A stretch of DNA of 37,074 bases from Candidatus Bathyarchaeota archaeon (GTDB taxonomy: Archaea; Thermoproteota; Bathyarchaeia; TCS64): the NCBI GenBank assembly GCA_018396695.1, contig JAGTQU010000018.1, positions 1 to 37,074 on the forward strand, read 5' to 3'. Every line of letters starts with the position of its first letter. The first letter of the stretch is position 1. Below the pieces are notes generated by a model. That model made no database searches, had not been told where the DNA came from, and saw nothing but the letters and a program-made list of their open reading frames with translations. Both the position numbers and the translations under genes were made by a program. Shown here piece after piece: positions 24,307-32,045 of this stretch.

Positions 24307-25995
24307 CTAAGCCTCCACAAGAAAGTCTTTCAACCCTCTCCCGGGCGGAACCATCGGGAAGACATTCTCCTCAGGGTCTATTGGCACATCTATGACGGTA
24401 GTTACCTCAGAATCCACCGCCTCCTTGATCGCCTTCTCAAGTTCCACAGTATTACCAGGTTGGAATCCGACCGCTCCATAGGCTTCAGCAAGTTTCACGA
24501 AGTCAGGGGTCTTTCCAAGCTTCGCAGCGATGTATCGTCTACCGTAGAAAAGGCGTTGCCATTGGGCTACCATTCCTAGCATCCTGTTGTTGAGGATTAG
24601 GACGATTACAGGGAGGTCCTCTTCCACCGAAGTGGCGAGGCTGTTCTCAGTCATACCGAAGCTACCATCTCCAGCGATATCGACAACTGTTACGTCCGGT
24701 CTCGCCGCCTTCGCACCTATCGCAGCTGGGAACCCCCACCCCATCGTCCCTAAGCCGCCTGAAGTGAGGAAGGTTCTAGGCGCGTACGTGTCAAAGTAGA
24801 GCGCCGCCCACATCTGGCATTGACCCACCTCCGTAGTCACGATAGCGTTGCGAGGCAGAAACTTCCTAAGCGTTTTAACCACAGAGGGGGCTTTAAAGTG
24901 TGGGTTATCCTTCGACTCAGACATAGCATACTGTTCTCTGAACTCCTTCATCCTCTTAAGCCAGGGGGACTCTGGCGATCCAGTTCTCCGAACCTTTTCA
25001 AGCCTCTTCAAAATGCCGTTTAAAGCTAGCTTGGCGTCCCCTACAACCCTCGTAACCGTCTCGACGTTTTTATCGATCTCACTCCTATCTATGTCTATGT
25101 GGATAATCTTCGAATTGGTCGAGAACTCTTGTATGCTCCCAGTGGTTCTGTCTGAGAATCTGGCGCCAACGACTAAGAGAACGTCTGCTTCACCTATCAG
25201 GCTGTTAGCCTCACAAGTCCCATGCATTCCGCAGCCTCCAGCATAGAGTGGATGGTCACTAGGTATGGCCCCCTTACCCATCAACGTAGTCGCGACTGGA
25301 GCCATCATAAACTCAGCCAGTTTCAGCAGCTCGGATGAAGCATTCGATGCGATAACGCCTCCTCCAGCCATTATCATGGGTTTCTGAGCCCTTGCGAGGA
25401 GGGTTGCCGCCCAGTCAAGCTCGCGAGGGTCAGGCTCCTCGAAAAACCTATAGCCTTTGAATGAAACCTTCTCAGGGAAATCCAATTCTTCAGACAAAGT
25501 CTGAACGTCTTTCGGTATGTCTACTAGAACAGATCCCTTTCTCCCAGTATTCGAAATATGGAATGCCGCTTTAACTGCACGGGGAATCTCTTTAGGTCTC
25601 CTGACCTGTATGTTGTACTTTGTTATCGACGCTGAGACTCCTATGATGTCAACCTCTTGGAATGCGTCTCTACCGATCATGTCTCTGGGAACCTGTCCTG
25701 TGAAGGCTACGACGGGTGAAGAATCTATGTTAGCGGTGGCTATCCCCGTAACAAGGTTCGTCGCCCCTGGACCAGAGGTAGCTAGGCAGACGCCTATTCT
25801 CCCGCTTGCCCTCGCATAACCGTCAGCCATGTGGGCTGCACCCTGCTCGTGGCGTGCAAGCACAAACCTGATGTCAGAGTCGTTAAAGGCGTCGCAGATG
25901 GGCAGTATTGCCCCTCCTGATAAGCCGAAGATGATGTCCACTTTCTCCTTCTCAAGAGACTTGATGAAGGCTTCTGCACCCGTCATGTAGACCAA
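24307..25995 (-). CDS. ilvB: Acetolactate synthase large (catalytic) subunit
   Basis: This is a 562-residue thiamine diphosphate enzyme making acetolactate and acetohydroxybutyrate. The catalytic Glu is in ARHEQGAAHMADGYAR. Other blocks are SGPGATNLVTGIA, the regulatory-type FTGQVPRDMIGRDAFQE, TTLMGKGAIP, and the ThDP/Mg motif GDGSFGMTENSLAT followed about 30 residues later by NNRMLGMV. Start is TTG 25995 if GGAGGG upstream is the ribosome-binding site (spacing about eight); an ATG three codons later (25986) begins MTGAEAF, the usual family start. The preceding 200-odd bases form a structured leader. It heads the ilvB-ilvN-ilvC operon, which supplies 2-oxoisovalerate precursor to panB. Confidence 0.95.
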   Translation of the reverse strand: MVYMTGAEAFIKSLEKEKVDIIFGLSGGAILPICDAFNDSDIRFVLARHEQGAAHMADGYARASGRIGVCLATSGPGATNLVTGIATANIDSSPVVAFTGQVPRDMIGRDAFQEVDIIGVSASITKYNIQVRRPKEIPRAVKAAFHISNTGRKGSVLVDIPKDVQTLSEELDFPEKVSFKGYRFFEEPDPRELDWAATLLARAQKPMIMAGGGVIASNASSELLKLAEFMMAPVATTLMGKGAIPSDHPLYAGGCGMHGTCEANSLIGEADVLLVVGARFSDRTTGSIQEFSTNSKIIHIDIDRSEIDKNVETVTRVVGDAKLALNGILKRLEKVRRTGSPESPWLKRMKEFREQYAMSESKDNPHFKAPSVVKTLRKFLPRNAIVTTEVGQCQMWAALYFDTYAPRTFLTSGGLGTMGWGFPAAIGAKAARPDVTVVDIAGDGSFGMTENSLATSVEEDLPVIVLILNNRMLGMVAQWQRLFYGRRYIAAKLGKTPDFVKLAEAYGAVGFQPGNTVELEKAIKEAVDSEVTTVIDVPIDPEENVFPMVPPGRGLKDFLVEA

Positions 25996-26054
25996 AAATA
26001 GAACCCTCCGTGAGCTTCAACCTTGCAGACTCTACGCTTGTAGAGGAGTTCCGC

Positions 26055-26088
26055 CTTAGAGATTGCGAAGCGGGGTTTAATCTCTAAG
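26055..26088. other. 10-bp perfect stem in the ilv leader
   Basis: CTTAGAGATT (26055-26064) and AATCTCTAAG (26079-26088) are perfectly complementary around a 14-base loop. This is the strongest stem in the leader. No long T-run follows it on the minus strand, so it is not a standard intrinsic terminator. Confidence 0.55.
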
Positions 26089-26112
26089 CATGCTTCAGGA
26101 TTAGGGGTTTTT

Positions 26113-26139
26113 TCAGCTAAGAATAAAGCAATACCCCAT
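26113..26139 (-). CDS. ilv leader micro-ORF B (8 codons)
   Basis: The ATG immediately follows the stop of micro-ORF A (TGA ATG). It encodes MGYCFILS and ends at TGA 26113-26115. A run of six G lies seven bases upstream, but it is partly paired in the hairpin at 26149-26163. Coding status is unproven. Confidence 0.25.
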   Translation of the reverse strand: MGYCFILS

Positions 26140-26185
26140 TCAGCTTCCCCCCTTCCGGAGGGGATTGACAAAGCGATACCCCATT
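26125..26185. repeat. Pair of 16-base direct repeats in the ilv leader
   Basis: AAAGCAATACCCCATT (26125-26140) and AAAGCGATACCCCATT (26170-26185) differ at one base and are spaced exactly 45 bases, or 15 codons. On the transcribed strand each contains an ATG followed by GGGTAT, which begins the two micro-ORFs with Met-Gly-Tyr. Confidence 0.7.
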
Positions 26186-26190
26186 TTCAT
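26140..26190 (-). CDS. ilv leader micro-ORF A (14-16 codons)
   Basis: It starts at ATG 26190 or, more likely, at ATG 26184, which has GGAGAG six bases upstream. It encodes MGYRFVNPLRKGGS and ends at TGA 26140-26142, directly abutting the ATG of micro-ORF B. The middle of the frame forms a 5-bp hairpin (26149-26153 with 26159-26163). Coding status is unproven. Confidence 0.3.
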   Translation of the reverse strand: MKMGYRFVNPLRKGGS

Positions 26191-26226
26191 CTCTCCAGAG
26201 ACTTATAGGTATTTACCCCCTTTTAC

Positions 26227-26241
26227 AAATAAAAACTTTGC
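26227..26241 (-). promoter_or_regulatory. BRE/TATA-like promoter of the ilvBNC operon
   Basis: The minus strand reads GCAAAG followed by TTTTTATTT, resembling a BRE plus TATA box. Transcription would begin near 26205, about 15 nt before the first micro-ORF. Confidence 0.4.
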
Positions 26242-26313
26242 TTCCGAAAAATGATTTGCAACCTGCTGGCATAGCGGAGATCGACTAATATCTAGACGAA
26301 GGCTAGAAAAGTT

Positions 26314-26556
26314 TTGAGAAAAAGATTTTTTGAAGACCAGCTTCCATATTTTTGGATGTATCCGAGCTTCACTGTTAGATGCGTCTCCGAACCCTCAACC
26401 CTAAGAGAGTTCATAAGAAGCCTTGGAAGAGACTACTTATACGCCTATGATAGGAGAGTTCTAGGGGTTTTAGTAAACAATAGACGCCTCTGGCCGTCAG
26501 CGAAGCTGAAGCCTGGCGACGAGGTGCTCATATTCCCCGTCATTGCTGGAGGCTAA
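26314..26556 (+). CDS. ThiS/MoaD-like ubiquitin-fold sulfur carrier protein
   Basis: This is an 80-residue (or about 66-residue) beta-grasp protein ending in the di-glycine VLIFPVIAGG. That terminus is needed for adenylation by an E1-like enzyme and for carrying sulfur or forming a protein conjugate, as in MoaD, ThiS and archaeal SAMPs. Other family features are LREFIRSLG, LGVLVNNRRL and LKPGDEVLIF. The frame opens at TTG 26314; ATG 26356 (MYPSFTVRCV) is a credible alternative start. No thiamin, molybdopterin or E1-like genes are adjacent, so its pathway is not indicated. It is divergent from ilvBNC. Confidence 0.8.
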   Translation: MRKRFFEDQLPYFWMYPSFTVRCVSEPSTLREFIRSLGRDYLYAYDRRVLGVLVNNRRLWPSAKLKPGDEVLIFPVIAGG

Positions 26557-26563
26557 GAAGCAG

Positions 26564-26896
26564 TTATATTATCAGGCTTAAATTCCATACGCATGCTCCG
26601 AGTCGAACCAACCCGAAGACTAGAGGGTACGCTATTAAGCCTTTTAGTGAAGGATGTCTGAAACTTCTGATGAGGAGGAAGGGTATCCCTATTCCTAATA
26701 TAACTACGGCGAGGTCTAAGGGAAGCCATAGACCGTTAGATATGAGCTGACGGACGAAGGGGTTTGACTCGTAAATGCCTTCCTTAGTCAACCCGATCAT
26801 GGTTGAGATTTGGTCTCCTAATGTTCCAACGACGCTGAGAACGTAGGCGAATACTTCTATATTTATAGGACGACCTGGGCTTAGGATGACCTCCAC
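26564..26896 (-). CDS. DUF5658-like membrane protein
   Basis: This is a 110-residue membrane protein with three to four hydrophobic spans. It contains the LGDQISTMIGLTKEGIYESN pattern followed by PFVRQL, in which Asp, Ser/Thr, Glu and Asn-Pro are characteristic of small archaeal DUF5658-type proteins. Function is unknown. It ends eight bases from the stop of the convergent sulfur carrier gene. Confidence 0.65.
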   Translation of the reverse strand: MEVILSPGRPINIEVFAYVLSVVGTLGDQISTMIGLTKEGIYESNPFVRQLISNGLWLPLDLAVVILGIGIPFLLIRSFRHPSLKGLIAYPLVFGLVRLGACVWNLSLII

Positions 26897-27004
26897 CGAG
26901 AAATTATTTATTTAGAATCAGTATTTTAAATCTACGGTGTGTTTCAGTAGGTGTATTACGTAAAAAATATTACGTAGCTTATAATCCTGGATGGAGGCTG
27001 TCCT

Positions 27005-27337
27005 CTATCCTCTTTTCAGTAGCTTAGAGTGGAAGCTTACAATCTTCAATCTATCCTTCAGATATTCTATAACCTCCCTTTCTTTGAAGGTTTTACACGA
27101 GAAAACGTCGATTGAAATCTTATTTCCCTCATCGAAGGTGTGAATCGCTATATGAGACTTGTCAACTATCACAAAGCCTGTAACACCGGGATTCTCAGGA
27201 AGACCTCGAACCGTCAGAGGTCCGGCTAGCGTCCTCATATCGATTATTGCAGGAAGCTCCGATAAGACTTTCTCAAGATCCTTCTCCTCAACCCTGTTCG
27301 AGACTACCCCGTCGATTATAAGGTGTAAGCCTATCAT
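27005..27337 (-). CDS. speD: S-adenosylmethionine decarboxylase proenzyme (SpeD-like)
   Basis: This is a 110-residue class 1B AdoMet decarboxylase-like proenzyme, normally cleaved at an internal Ser to form the pyruvoyl cofactor. Ser61 lies in VIVDKSHIAIHTFDEG, with the processing His66 and catalytic Cys81 (DVFSCKTF) at the expected spacing. The residue before the Ser is Lys60, where relatives have Glu (ESH). In some archaea close relatives act as arginine decarboxylases, so substrate is not certain. ATG start at 27337; a TATA-like GGTTTTAATC lies about 35 bases upstream. The product would supply decarboxylated AdoMet or agmatine for polyamines. Confidence 0.85.
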   Translation of the reverse strand: MIGLHLIIDGVVSNRVEEKDLEKVLSELPAIIDMRTLAGPLTVRGLPENPGVTGFVIVDKSHIAIHTFDEGNKISIDVFSCKTFKEREVIEYLKDRLKIVSFHSKLLKRG

Positions 27338-27515
27338 TCCAGACTCGAATTGAGAAGAAAACTTAGATTAAAACCTTTCCAGCGTTTTAACTCGTCTAAC
27401 GGAAGATGCCTGATCAAGTTATCCAAAATTACTAGCATGTTACCTCAAATATGTTTCAGGAGCATACTGTTATAGAATATTACTGCTTAGGATAATGCAT
27501 AACTCATGATACGAG

Positions 27516-27591
27516 TGGTGCGGCCGCCGGGATTTGAACCCGGGCCGTCTGCGTGGCAGGCAGATATCGTACCAGGCTAGACTACGGCCGC
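27516..27591 (-). tRNA. tRNA-Gly (anticodon GCC), CCA encoded
   Basis: The minus strand folds as a full cloverleaf. The 7-bp acceptor stem is GCGGCCG/CGGCCGC, the anticodon stem is TCTGC/GCAGA with loop CTGCCAC (anticodon GCC), and the T stem is CCGGG/CCCGG with loop TTCAAAT. The discriminator A is followed by an encoded CCA. A TATA-like GATTAATACC lies about 35 bases upstream. Confidence 0.96.
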
Positions 27592-27764
27592 TTGTCTTTC
27601 AGATATGAAAACTATTGAGGTATTAATCTGTTACCCTTTAAAGGGAGCAGATGCCTCAATAGGTTACGCTTAAAGTTTAGGTCTTCTCAGATGCTGACGG
27701 CGTAAGAAGCTTCGGCTATCTACATATGAAGGAAGTTTTAGATGTTTGCGATAAAAAATGGGGG

Positions 27765-28883
27765 TTAAGCTTCTTTGAACCTTGCCTCCAGTTTTTTAAG
27801 CACCAAGGGGAGCGTCGTGTACTCCATCGCCTCTGGACCTAACCTTGCAGGTTCGAACTCACCCATCCTGCGGAGGGCTGCAGCAAGTTCCAAGGCTTCG
27901 CGTCTAGCCATGTCGAAGGCTGGGTCTGCGAAGATGTCGGCGAACATCGGATGCCCCTCGTCATCGGATGCTATCATGCCGTTCGATATCTGGATTCCGA
28001 GGGCGACGATTCTTGGAGGCCCATCGAATACGGTGCACTTGCTGTCTTTGAGCCCCACCGGCATAAATGGTCCCCAGTGGCTCCCCCTCATCCAGCCTGC
28101 GACTAGGTAGCTGTGTAGGAACGGCATCGTGATCTCGCCCATCGCTGGGAAGCCGCTCTGGCTCCTGACGAGGCATACCGGGTCATCTTTTCCAACGTAC
28201 TGTCCCGCGATTAGGGAGAGCTTCGTGGTGCTTGAGGCTGCGGCGATCTCCTTGTCTTCAGCCCTCCAGATTTTTGAGACCATGTAACGCTCCGTTGTCC
28301 CGATCAATGCAATAAGATGGTAGGACTCTTCAGGGGTCTTAAGCCTCACCGTTTTATTCTGCAAAGCGTCTAAAACCTCAAACTCGAACCCCCCGCTCAT
28401 CTTCGGGTCGATGACTAAACCTGCCGTGTTGAACGGGTCTGCGAAAACCTTATACAGCATATAGTTGAAGGCTGCAGGCTCGGTCTTGTCGGCTGCGAAG
28501 ACGACGATAGGATCTGAGCCACGCTCCTTAAACTCCATCTCAGCTACGCCTGGACCCATGCCCCTGACGTTTCCGCTGAAAGCGTCTTTCAGGAGATCCT
28601 GCCCCGCTCCATAGAGTTTCAGCTTTTTCGCTTTATCTGCGGCGGCTTTGAAAGTCTCCCAGGCTAATCCGTGTACCTCTGGGCTGTTCTCCCCCCTGTC
28701 ATGCGTCATGAGTAGCTCAAGGTCGTCTCCGGCGTTGAAGACTAGGAAGCTGTTGATCACGCCGCTCCTCTTCGCATCCTCCAATTTTTCATTAGCTATA
28801 TTAAAGAGGGGTGGAGGCACGACAATATGCCCCGCAAGGCTCCCTATGTCAGCCTTGATCAAAGATACGGTTGTCTTAGCCAT
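27765..28883 (-). CDS. fbp: Bifunctional fructose-1,6-bisphosphate aldolase/phosphatase
   Basis: This is a 372-residue archaeal-type FBP aldolase/phosphatase, the one-enzyme gluconeogenic step from triose phosphates to fructose 6-phosphate. It has the N-terminal SLIKADIGSLAGHIVVP, the metal-binding LLMTHDRGENS and VFAADKTEPAAFN, the Schiff-base Lys in GQYVGKDDPVCLVRSQSGF, and the C-terminal DDEGHPMFADIFADPAFD. Length matches the family. A TATA-like ATTTAAACC lies about 35 bases before the ATG. It is monocistronic, downstream of nothing on its strand, followed by the tRNA-Gly gene. Confidence 0.96.
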   Translation of the reverse strand: MAKTTVSLIKADIGSLAGHIVVPPPLFNIANEKLEDAKRSGVINSFLVFNAGDDLELLMTHDRGENSPEVHGLAWETFKAAADKAKKLKLYGAGQDLLKDAFSGNVRGMGPGVAEMEFKERGSDPIVVFAADKTEPAAFNYMLYKVFADPFNTAGLVIDPKMSGGFEFEVLDALQNKTVRLKTPEESYHLIALIGTTERYMVSKIWRAEDKEIAAASSTTKLSLIAGQYVGKDDPVCLVRSQSGFPAMGEITMPFLHSYLVAGWMRGSHWGPFMPVGLKDSKCTVFDGPPRIVALGIQISNGMIASDDEGHPMFADIFADPAFDMARREALELAAALRRMGEFEPARLGPEAMEYTTLPLVLKKLEARFKEA

Positions 28884-28914
28884 CTATAAGCCTCAACATG
28901 ATATCTTATACAGG

Positions 28915-28923
28915 GTTTAAATC
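28915..28923 (-). promoter_or_regulatory. TATA-like promoter of the FBP aldolase/phosphatase
   Basis: The minus strand reads GATTTAAACC about 35 nt upstream of the ATG, leaving a leader of about 10-12 nt. Confidence 0.4.
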
Positions 28924-29105
28924 TCCTTCCATGAAATCGGCCTAGCAGAGCAGAATTCGACCTGTTGATGATTAAACCGAGGCTTAAATCCGGAAGCTTT
29001 TCCGGCTGCTCGTTCGAACTAGTCTTTAAACCGTTTTTTCAAGCTTTGTCTGAAAATCTAAAATAGCGGAGCGCCAATTATTAGATGGGTGGGTGCTAGG
29101 TCAAA

Positions 29106-30353
29106 ATGCAGGTCGTCAAGGTCAGGGTTAACGAGTTTTACGGTGACAATCACCTATCTCTTGAATTCCCAGACAGTTGGGAGATTATTGAAGTCTGGTC
29201 AAAGAGCAAGGATGCCCCTCAGATGATGGATGATGAGATCCGAAACGCCTTAGATAACACCATCGGTTCGGAAAACATTGTTGAACAGGCTAGAGGTAAA
29301 AGAGGTAGGATTGTCATTACGTGTGATGATCTGTCCAGACCAACGCCTGCTCATAGAGTCCTACCGTTCATAGTCGAGCAGTTACATGAGGCCGGCGTCT
29401 CCGATCATCAAATTTTCATCCTAGGCTCCTTCGGCTGCCACCATCCGATGAATATTGATGCTTTCGCGAGGAAGGTTGGTGAGGAGGCTGTAGCTAGATT
29501 CGATTGCGTAAACCACAACCCGTATGAAAACTTCGAGAATCTGGGGAGAACCAGTCGGGGGACCCCTGTTCTGGTGAACAAGGAATTCGCCTCAGCAGAT
29601 CTCCGCATATGCATCTCGGGTGTGAAGAAACACCATTGGGCGGGGGCCGGTGGAGGCGGCAAGGCTGTTTTGCCCGGGGTGTCATCGATAGAGACGATCA
29701 TGTACAACCATCACATGATCGAGGGTCATCGTCCATTAAACAGGCGTGTCTGGTGGATCAAAGATAATCCAGAGAGGCAGGATATGCAGGAGGTGGCGAG
29801 GATGGCGGGGCTTAACATCTCCGTGAATTGTGTCTACGACGAGGAGCGAAAGCTGATTGGGCTATCAGCAGGGGATGTTGACGCTGCTTGGCTCAAGGCC
29901 GTGAAAGAATGCTACGATGCTCATTCATGTAAGCCCTCAAGAGAAGCAGACATAGTTATTCTGAACTCGTATCCTCAAGCCGACCAGGATGTAGACTGGT
30001 GGGGTGCGAACGAGTCTCTAAGAGAGGGAGGAACGGTAGTCGCTGTTCACCATTTCCCCCTCGGGAAGGCTCTCCTTCATTATCATAACGAGAGGCTCGG
30101 GGCGCCTTGGAGGAGGATGCAGGGGTATCCAAATAGGAGATGGCCTGTCGAGAAGGCGGGGCGCATCATCTTCTATACGAATAGGCTCTCGATGCGGCAT
30201 ATTTTAGAGTACAGTGGAAAAGTTGAGTGGGAGACTGACTGGTCTCGGGTACTGGACCGGTTGAGCAAGGAGCATGGGGCGAAAGCTGAAGTAGCTATTT
30301 ACCATACACCTAAGCTTCAATTCAACCCTGCGAAGTATCCTCTCTCAGTCTAG
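29106..30353 (+). CDS. LarA-like protein (nickel-pincer racemase family, DUF2088)
   Basis: This is a 415-residue LarA-family protein. LarA is the lactate racemase using a nickel-pincer nucleotide bound to a Lys and His residues. The family stretches are present: CDDLSRPTPAHRVLPFIVEQL, the His-containing GSFGCHHPMNID, KKHHWAGAGGGGKAVLPG with His and the cofactor Lys, and NHHM after it. The residues expected to hold nickel are therefore conserved. LarB, LarC and LarE, needed to make the cofactor, are not nearby. Many relatives racemise or epimerise other 2-hydroxy acids, so the substrate is undetermined. The ATG follows a GGGTGGGTGCTAGG stretch. Confidence 0.85.
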   Translation: MQVVKVRVNEFYGDNHLSLEFPDSWEIIEVWSKSKDAPQMMDDEIRNALDNTIGSENIVEQARGKRGRIVITCDDLSRPTPAHRVLPFIVEQLHEAGVSDHQIFILGSFGCHHPMNIDAFARKVGEEAVARFDCVNHNPYENFENLGRTSRGTPVLVNKEFASADLRICISGVKKHHWAGAGGGGKAVLPGVSSIETIMYNHHMIEGHRPLNRRVWWIKDNPERQDMQEVARMAGLNISVNCVYDEERKLIGLSAGDVDAAWLKAVKECYDAHSCKPSREADIVILNSYPQADQDVDWWGANESLREGGTVVAVHHFPLGKALLHYHNERLGAPWRRMQGYPNRRWPVEKAGRIIFYTNRLSMRHILEYSGKVEWETDWSRVLDRLSKEHGAKAEVAIYHTPKLQFNPAKYPLSV

Positions 30354-30778
30354 GTTGGAGGACCGTGCATAGCCCATTCTGGAGTTGAAGCCTCCGGATG
30401 CGCATCTCCTCTCGGAGAGTAGGGCTTTATGTCGATTATCGGAGTCTCCTCTAAGGCATCCAGCCCTGAAACGGTTAAAGTGCATTCTTCAACGCCTTCA
30501 AGTTTGACTACGGTTAACCCTATCGGGTTCGGTCTAGAGGGGCTTCGCGTTGAGAAAACCCCTGTCTGAGGAGCCCCCTCATGTCTAGGAGGTTTAACGA
30601 TCAAGGTTCTTCTGTGCTTCTCATTATCCCTCAGATGCATCCAGTAGATTATGAATAGGTGGGAGTATCCTTCGACTCCTAGTAGCCCCTCGCAATACTC
30701 TGGGAATACTCTTATCTTAGCCCCCTCACCTGAGGATTCAACCTTCCCTATGAACTTTAGTCCTACGTCGTGAGACAT
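30350..30778 (-). CDS. tRNA (N6-threonylcarbamoyladenosine-37-N6)-methyltransferase TrmO family
   Basis: This is a 142-residue TrmO/TsaA-type SAM-dependent methyltransferase acting on t6A37 in tRNA. It has the conserved VEGYSHLFIIYWMHL, GVFSTRSPSRPNPIGLTVVK and GLDALEETPIIDIKPYSP blocks. Those hold the SAM site and the hallmark RSPxRPNPIG sequence. It is convergent with the LarA-like gene, and the two stop codons share the palindrome CTAG at 30350-30353. ATG at 30778. Confidence 0.93.
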   Translation of the reverse strand: MSHDVGLKFIGKVESSGEGAKIRVFPEYCEGLLGVEGYSHLFIIYWMHLRDNEKHRRTLIVKPPRHEGAPQTGVFSTRSPSRPNPIGLTVVKLEGVEECTLTVSGLDALEETPIIDIKPYSPRGDAHPEASTPEWAMHGPPT

Positions 30779-30878
30779 CCAGCTTCTCTCCTATTCATAT
30801 AGTCTCAGAATTTTTAACTTGTATGATTGGTTCGAGGAAATTATTTAGCTTAGCTGATACCTATTCGAATCGAGGGTT

Positions 30879-32033
30879 ATGCACAGAGTTTCCATAGTTA
30901 GAGGAGGCAGGGCGCCGAGCCCTGCGTCCGTTGAATCGATGGTTAGAGACTCGATCGAACTCCTAGGAGGAATAAAGGACTTCATAAAGCCCGGAGACAC
31001 GGTCGCCCTCAAGCCGAACGTTGTCACCGGGAGGCTTTCAGGAAGAGGAGTTACAACCGACCCTGAGGTTCTCAAAGCCCTCATAAGGCTATCCTATGAG
31101 GGCGGGGCGGGAAAGGTCTTCGTTGTGGAGGGTTCAGGGTATGGTTCTCCTACGATGGAGGCGCTTGAGCTGAGTGGTGTTAAGGATGCCGCTGAAGCCT
31201 GCGGGGCTAGGGTCGTAGACGTAGATTCAGATGATCTGGTTGAGGTTAAGGTTCCTAACCCTCTCATCTTGGATAAGATACCTGTCTCGAAGACATTCCT
31301 CGAATCAGATGTCAAAATCAATGTACCCGTGATGAAGACTCATGACCAGATGTTGATGACGCTTGGGATGAAGAATATGAAGGGGATCATTCCTAAGCCT
31401 CAGAAGCGACTATTCCACAGGATTGGCTTAGCTAAAGCGATAGTGGACCTCAACAAGGCTGTACCACTGGACTTAACGGTCGTCGACGCCATATACGCAA
31501 TGGAGGGTTTAGGACCATCCTTCGGAGACATCGTAGAGATGTCTCTAATCCTTGCGAGTAGAGACGTTTATAGTCTTGACGTTATAGGCTCAAAAGTAAT
31601 GGGTTTCGATCCTGAAGAGGTTGAATACCTTAAGCTAGCCTCGGAGCAGGGTCTTGTGAAACTTGACGGCTCCGACATAGAAGTCGTGGGGGAGCCTGTC
31701 GAACGTGTGGCTCGAGTATTCAAAAAGCCGCCGATGGATCTCGCGCCACAGGAGGGGGTCAGGATCATAGAGAAAGGTGCGTGCAGCGCCTGCAGGGGCA
31801 CAATACGGAGCGTCTTCTACGATCTGGAGCAGATTGGTCTCATGAAGGATATCCGAGACTTAACGATCATAGTCGGGCCTCAGGCAGGTCTTCCGAAAGA
31901 TCTGGATAAGACTCCTCTCATCATGGGGACATGCCTGAAGCATCTGGAAAACAAAGGCTGCTACGTCATAGGGTGCCCGCCTAACAACGACCAGATGATC
32001 AAAGCGATCAGGGAGCTGTGTGGCAAGTCTTGA
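30879..32033 (+). CDS. DUF362-domain protein
   Basis: This is a 384-residue DUF362 family protein of unknown biochemical role, often described as a possible iron-sulfur or redox-associated protein. Family blocks are IKPGDTVALKPNVVTG, a KVFVVEGSGYGSPTMEAL stretch, KINVPVMKTHDQMLMTLGMK and NMKGIIPKPQKRLFHRIGL. The C-terminal part has Cys residues in EKGACSACRGT and near the end (GTCLKHLENKGCYVIGCPP), which could bind metal, but no ferredoxin CxxCxxC motif is present. ATG start. It is followed 12 bases later by the deacetylase, probably in one transcript. Confidence 0.82.
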   Translation: MHRVSIVRGGRAPSPASVESMVRDSIELLGGIKDFIKPGDTVALKPNVVTGRLSGRGVTTDPEVLKALIRLSYEGGAGKVFVVEGSGYGSPTMEALELSGVKDAAEACGARVVDVDSDDLVEVKVPNPLILDKIPVSKTFLESDVKINVPVMKTHDQMLMTLGMKNMKGIIPKPQKRLFHRIGLAKAIVDLNKAVPLDLTVVDAIYAMEGLGPSFGDIVEMSLILASRDVYSLDVIGSKVMGFDPEEVEYLKLASEQGLVKLDGSDIEVVGEPVERVARVFKKPPMDLAPQEGVRIIEKGACSACRGTIRSVFYDLEQIGLMKDIRDLTIIVGPQAGLPKDLDKTPLIMGTCLKHLENKGCYVIGCPPNNDQMIKAIRELCGKS

Positions 32034-32045
32034 CGAGGCGAGAGC

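Larger units (their letters stand above)
25996..26205 (-). promoter_or_regulatory. Structured leader of the ilvBNC operon
   Basis: About 210 bases separate a TATA-like box from ilvB. In transcription order the leader holds a first micro-ORF, a small hairpin whose 3' arm contains a G-run, a second micro-ORF, a 10-bp perfect stem (26079-26088 with 26055-26064), a 6-bp stem with a four-base loop (26040-26045 with 26030-26035), and then GGAGGG before ilvB. A 62-codon frame across the region ends at the ilvB ATG but looks accidental. Layout is visible; regulation by translation or by ligand is inference. No known riboswitch class was recognised. Confidence 0.45.

Noticed and set aside
25983-26171. 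A 62-codon minus-strand frame across the ilv leader ending at the ilvB ATG
   Set aside because: It starts with TTG without a ribosome-binding site, runs through both stems and repeats, and resembles no family. The micro-ORFs in another frame have better start signals.
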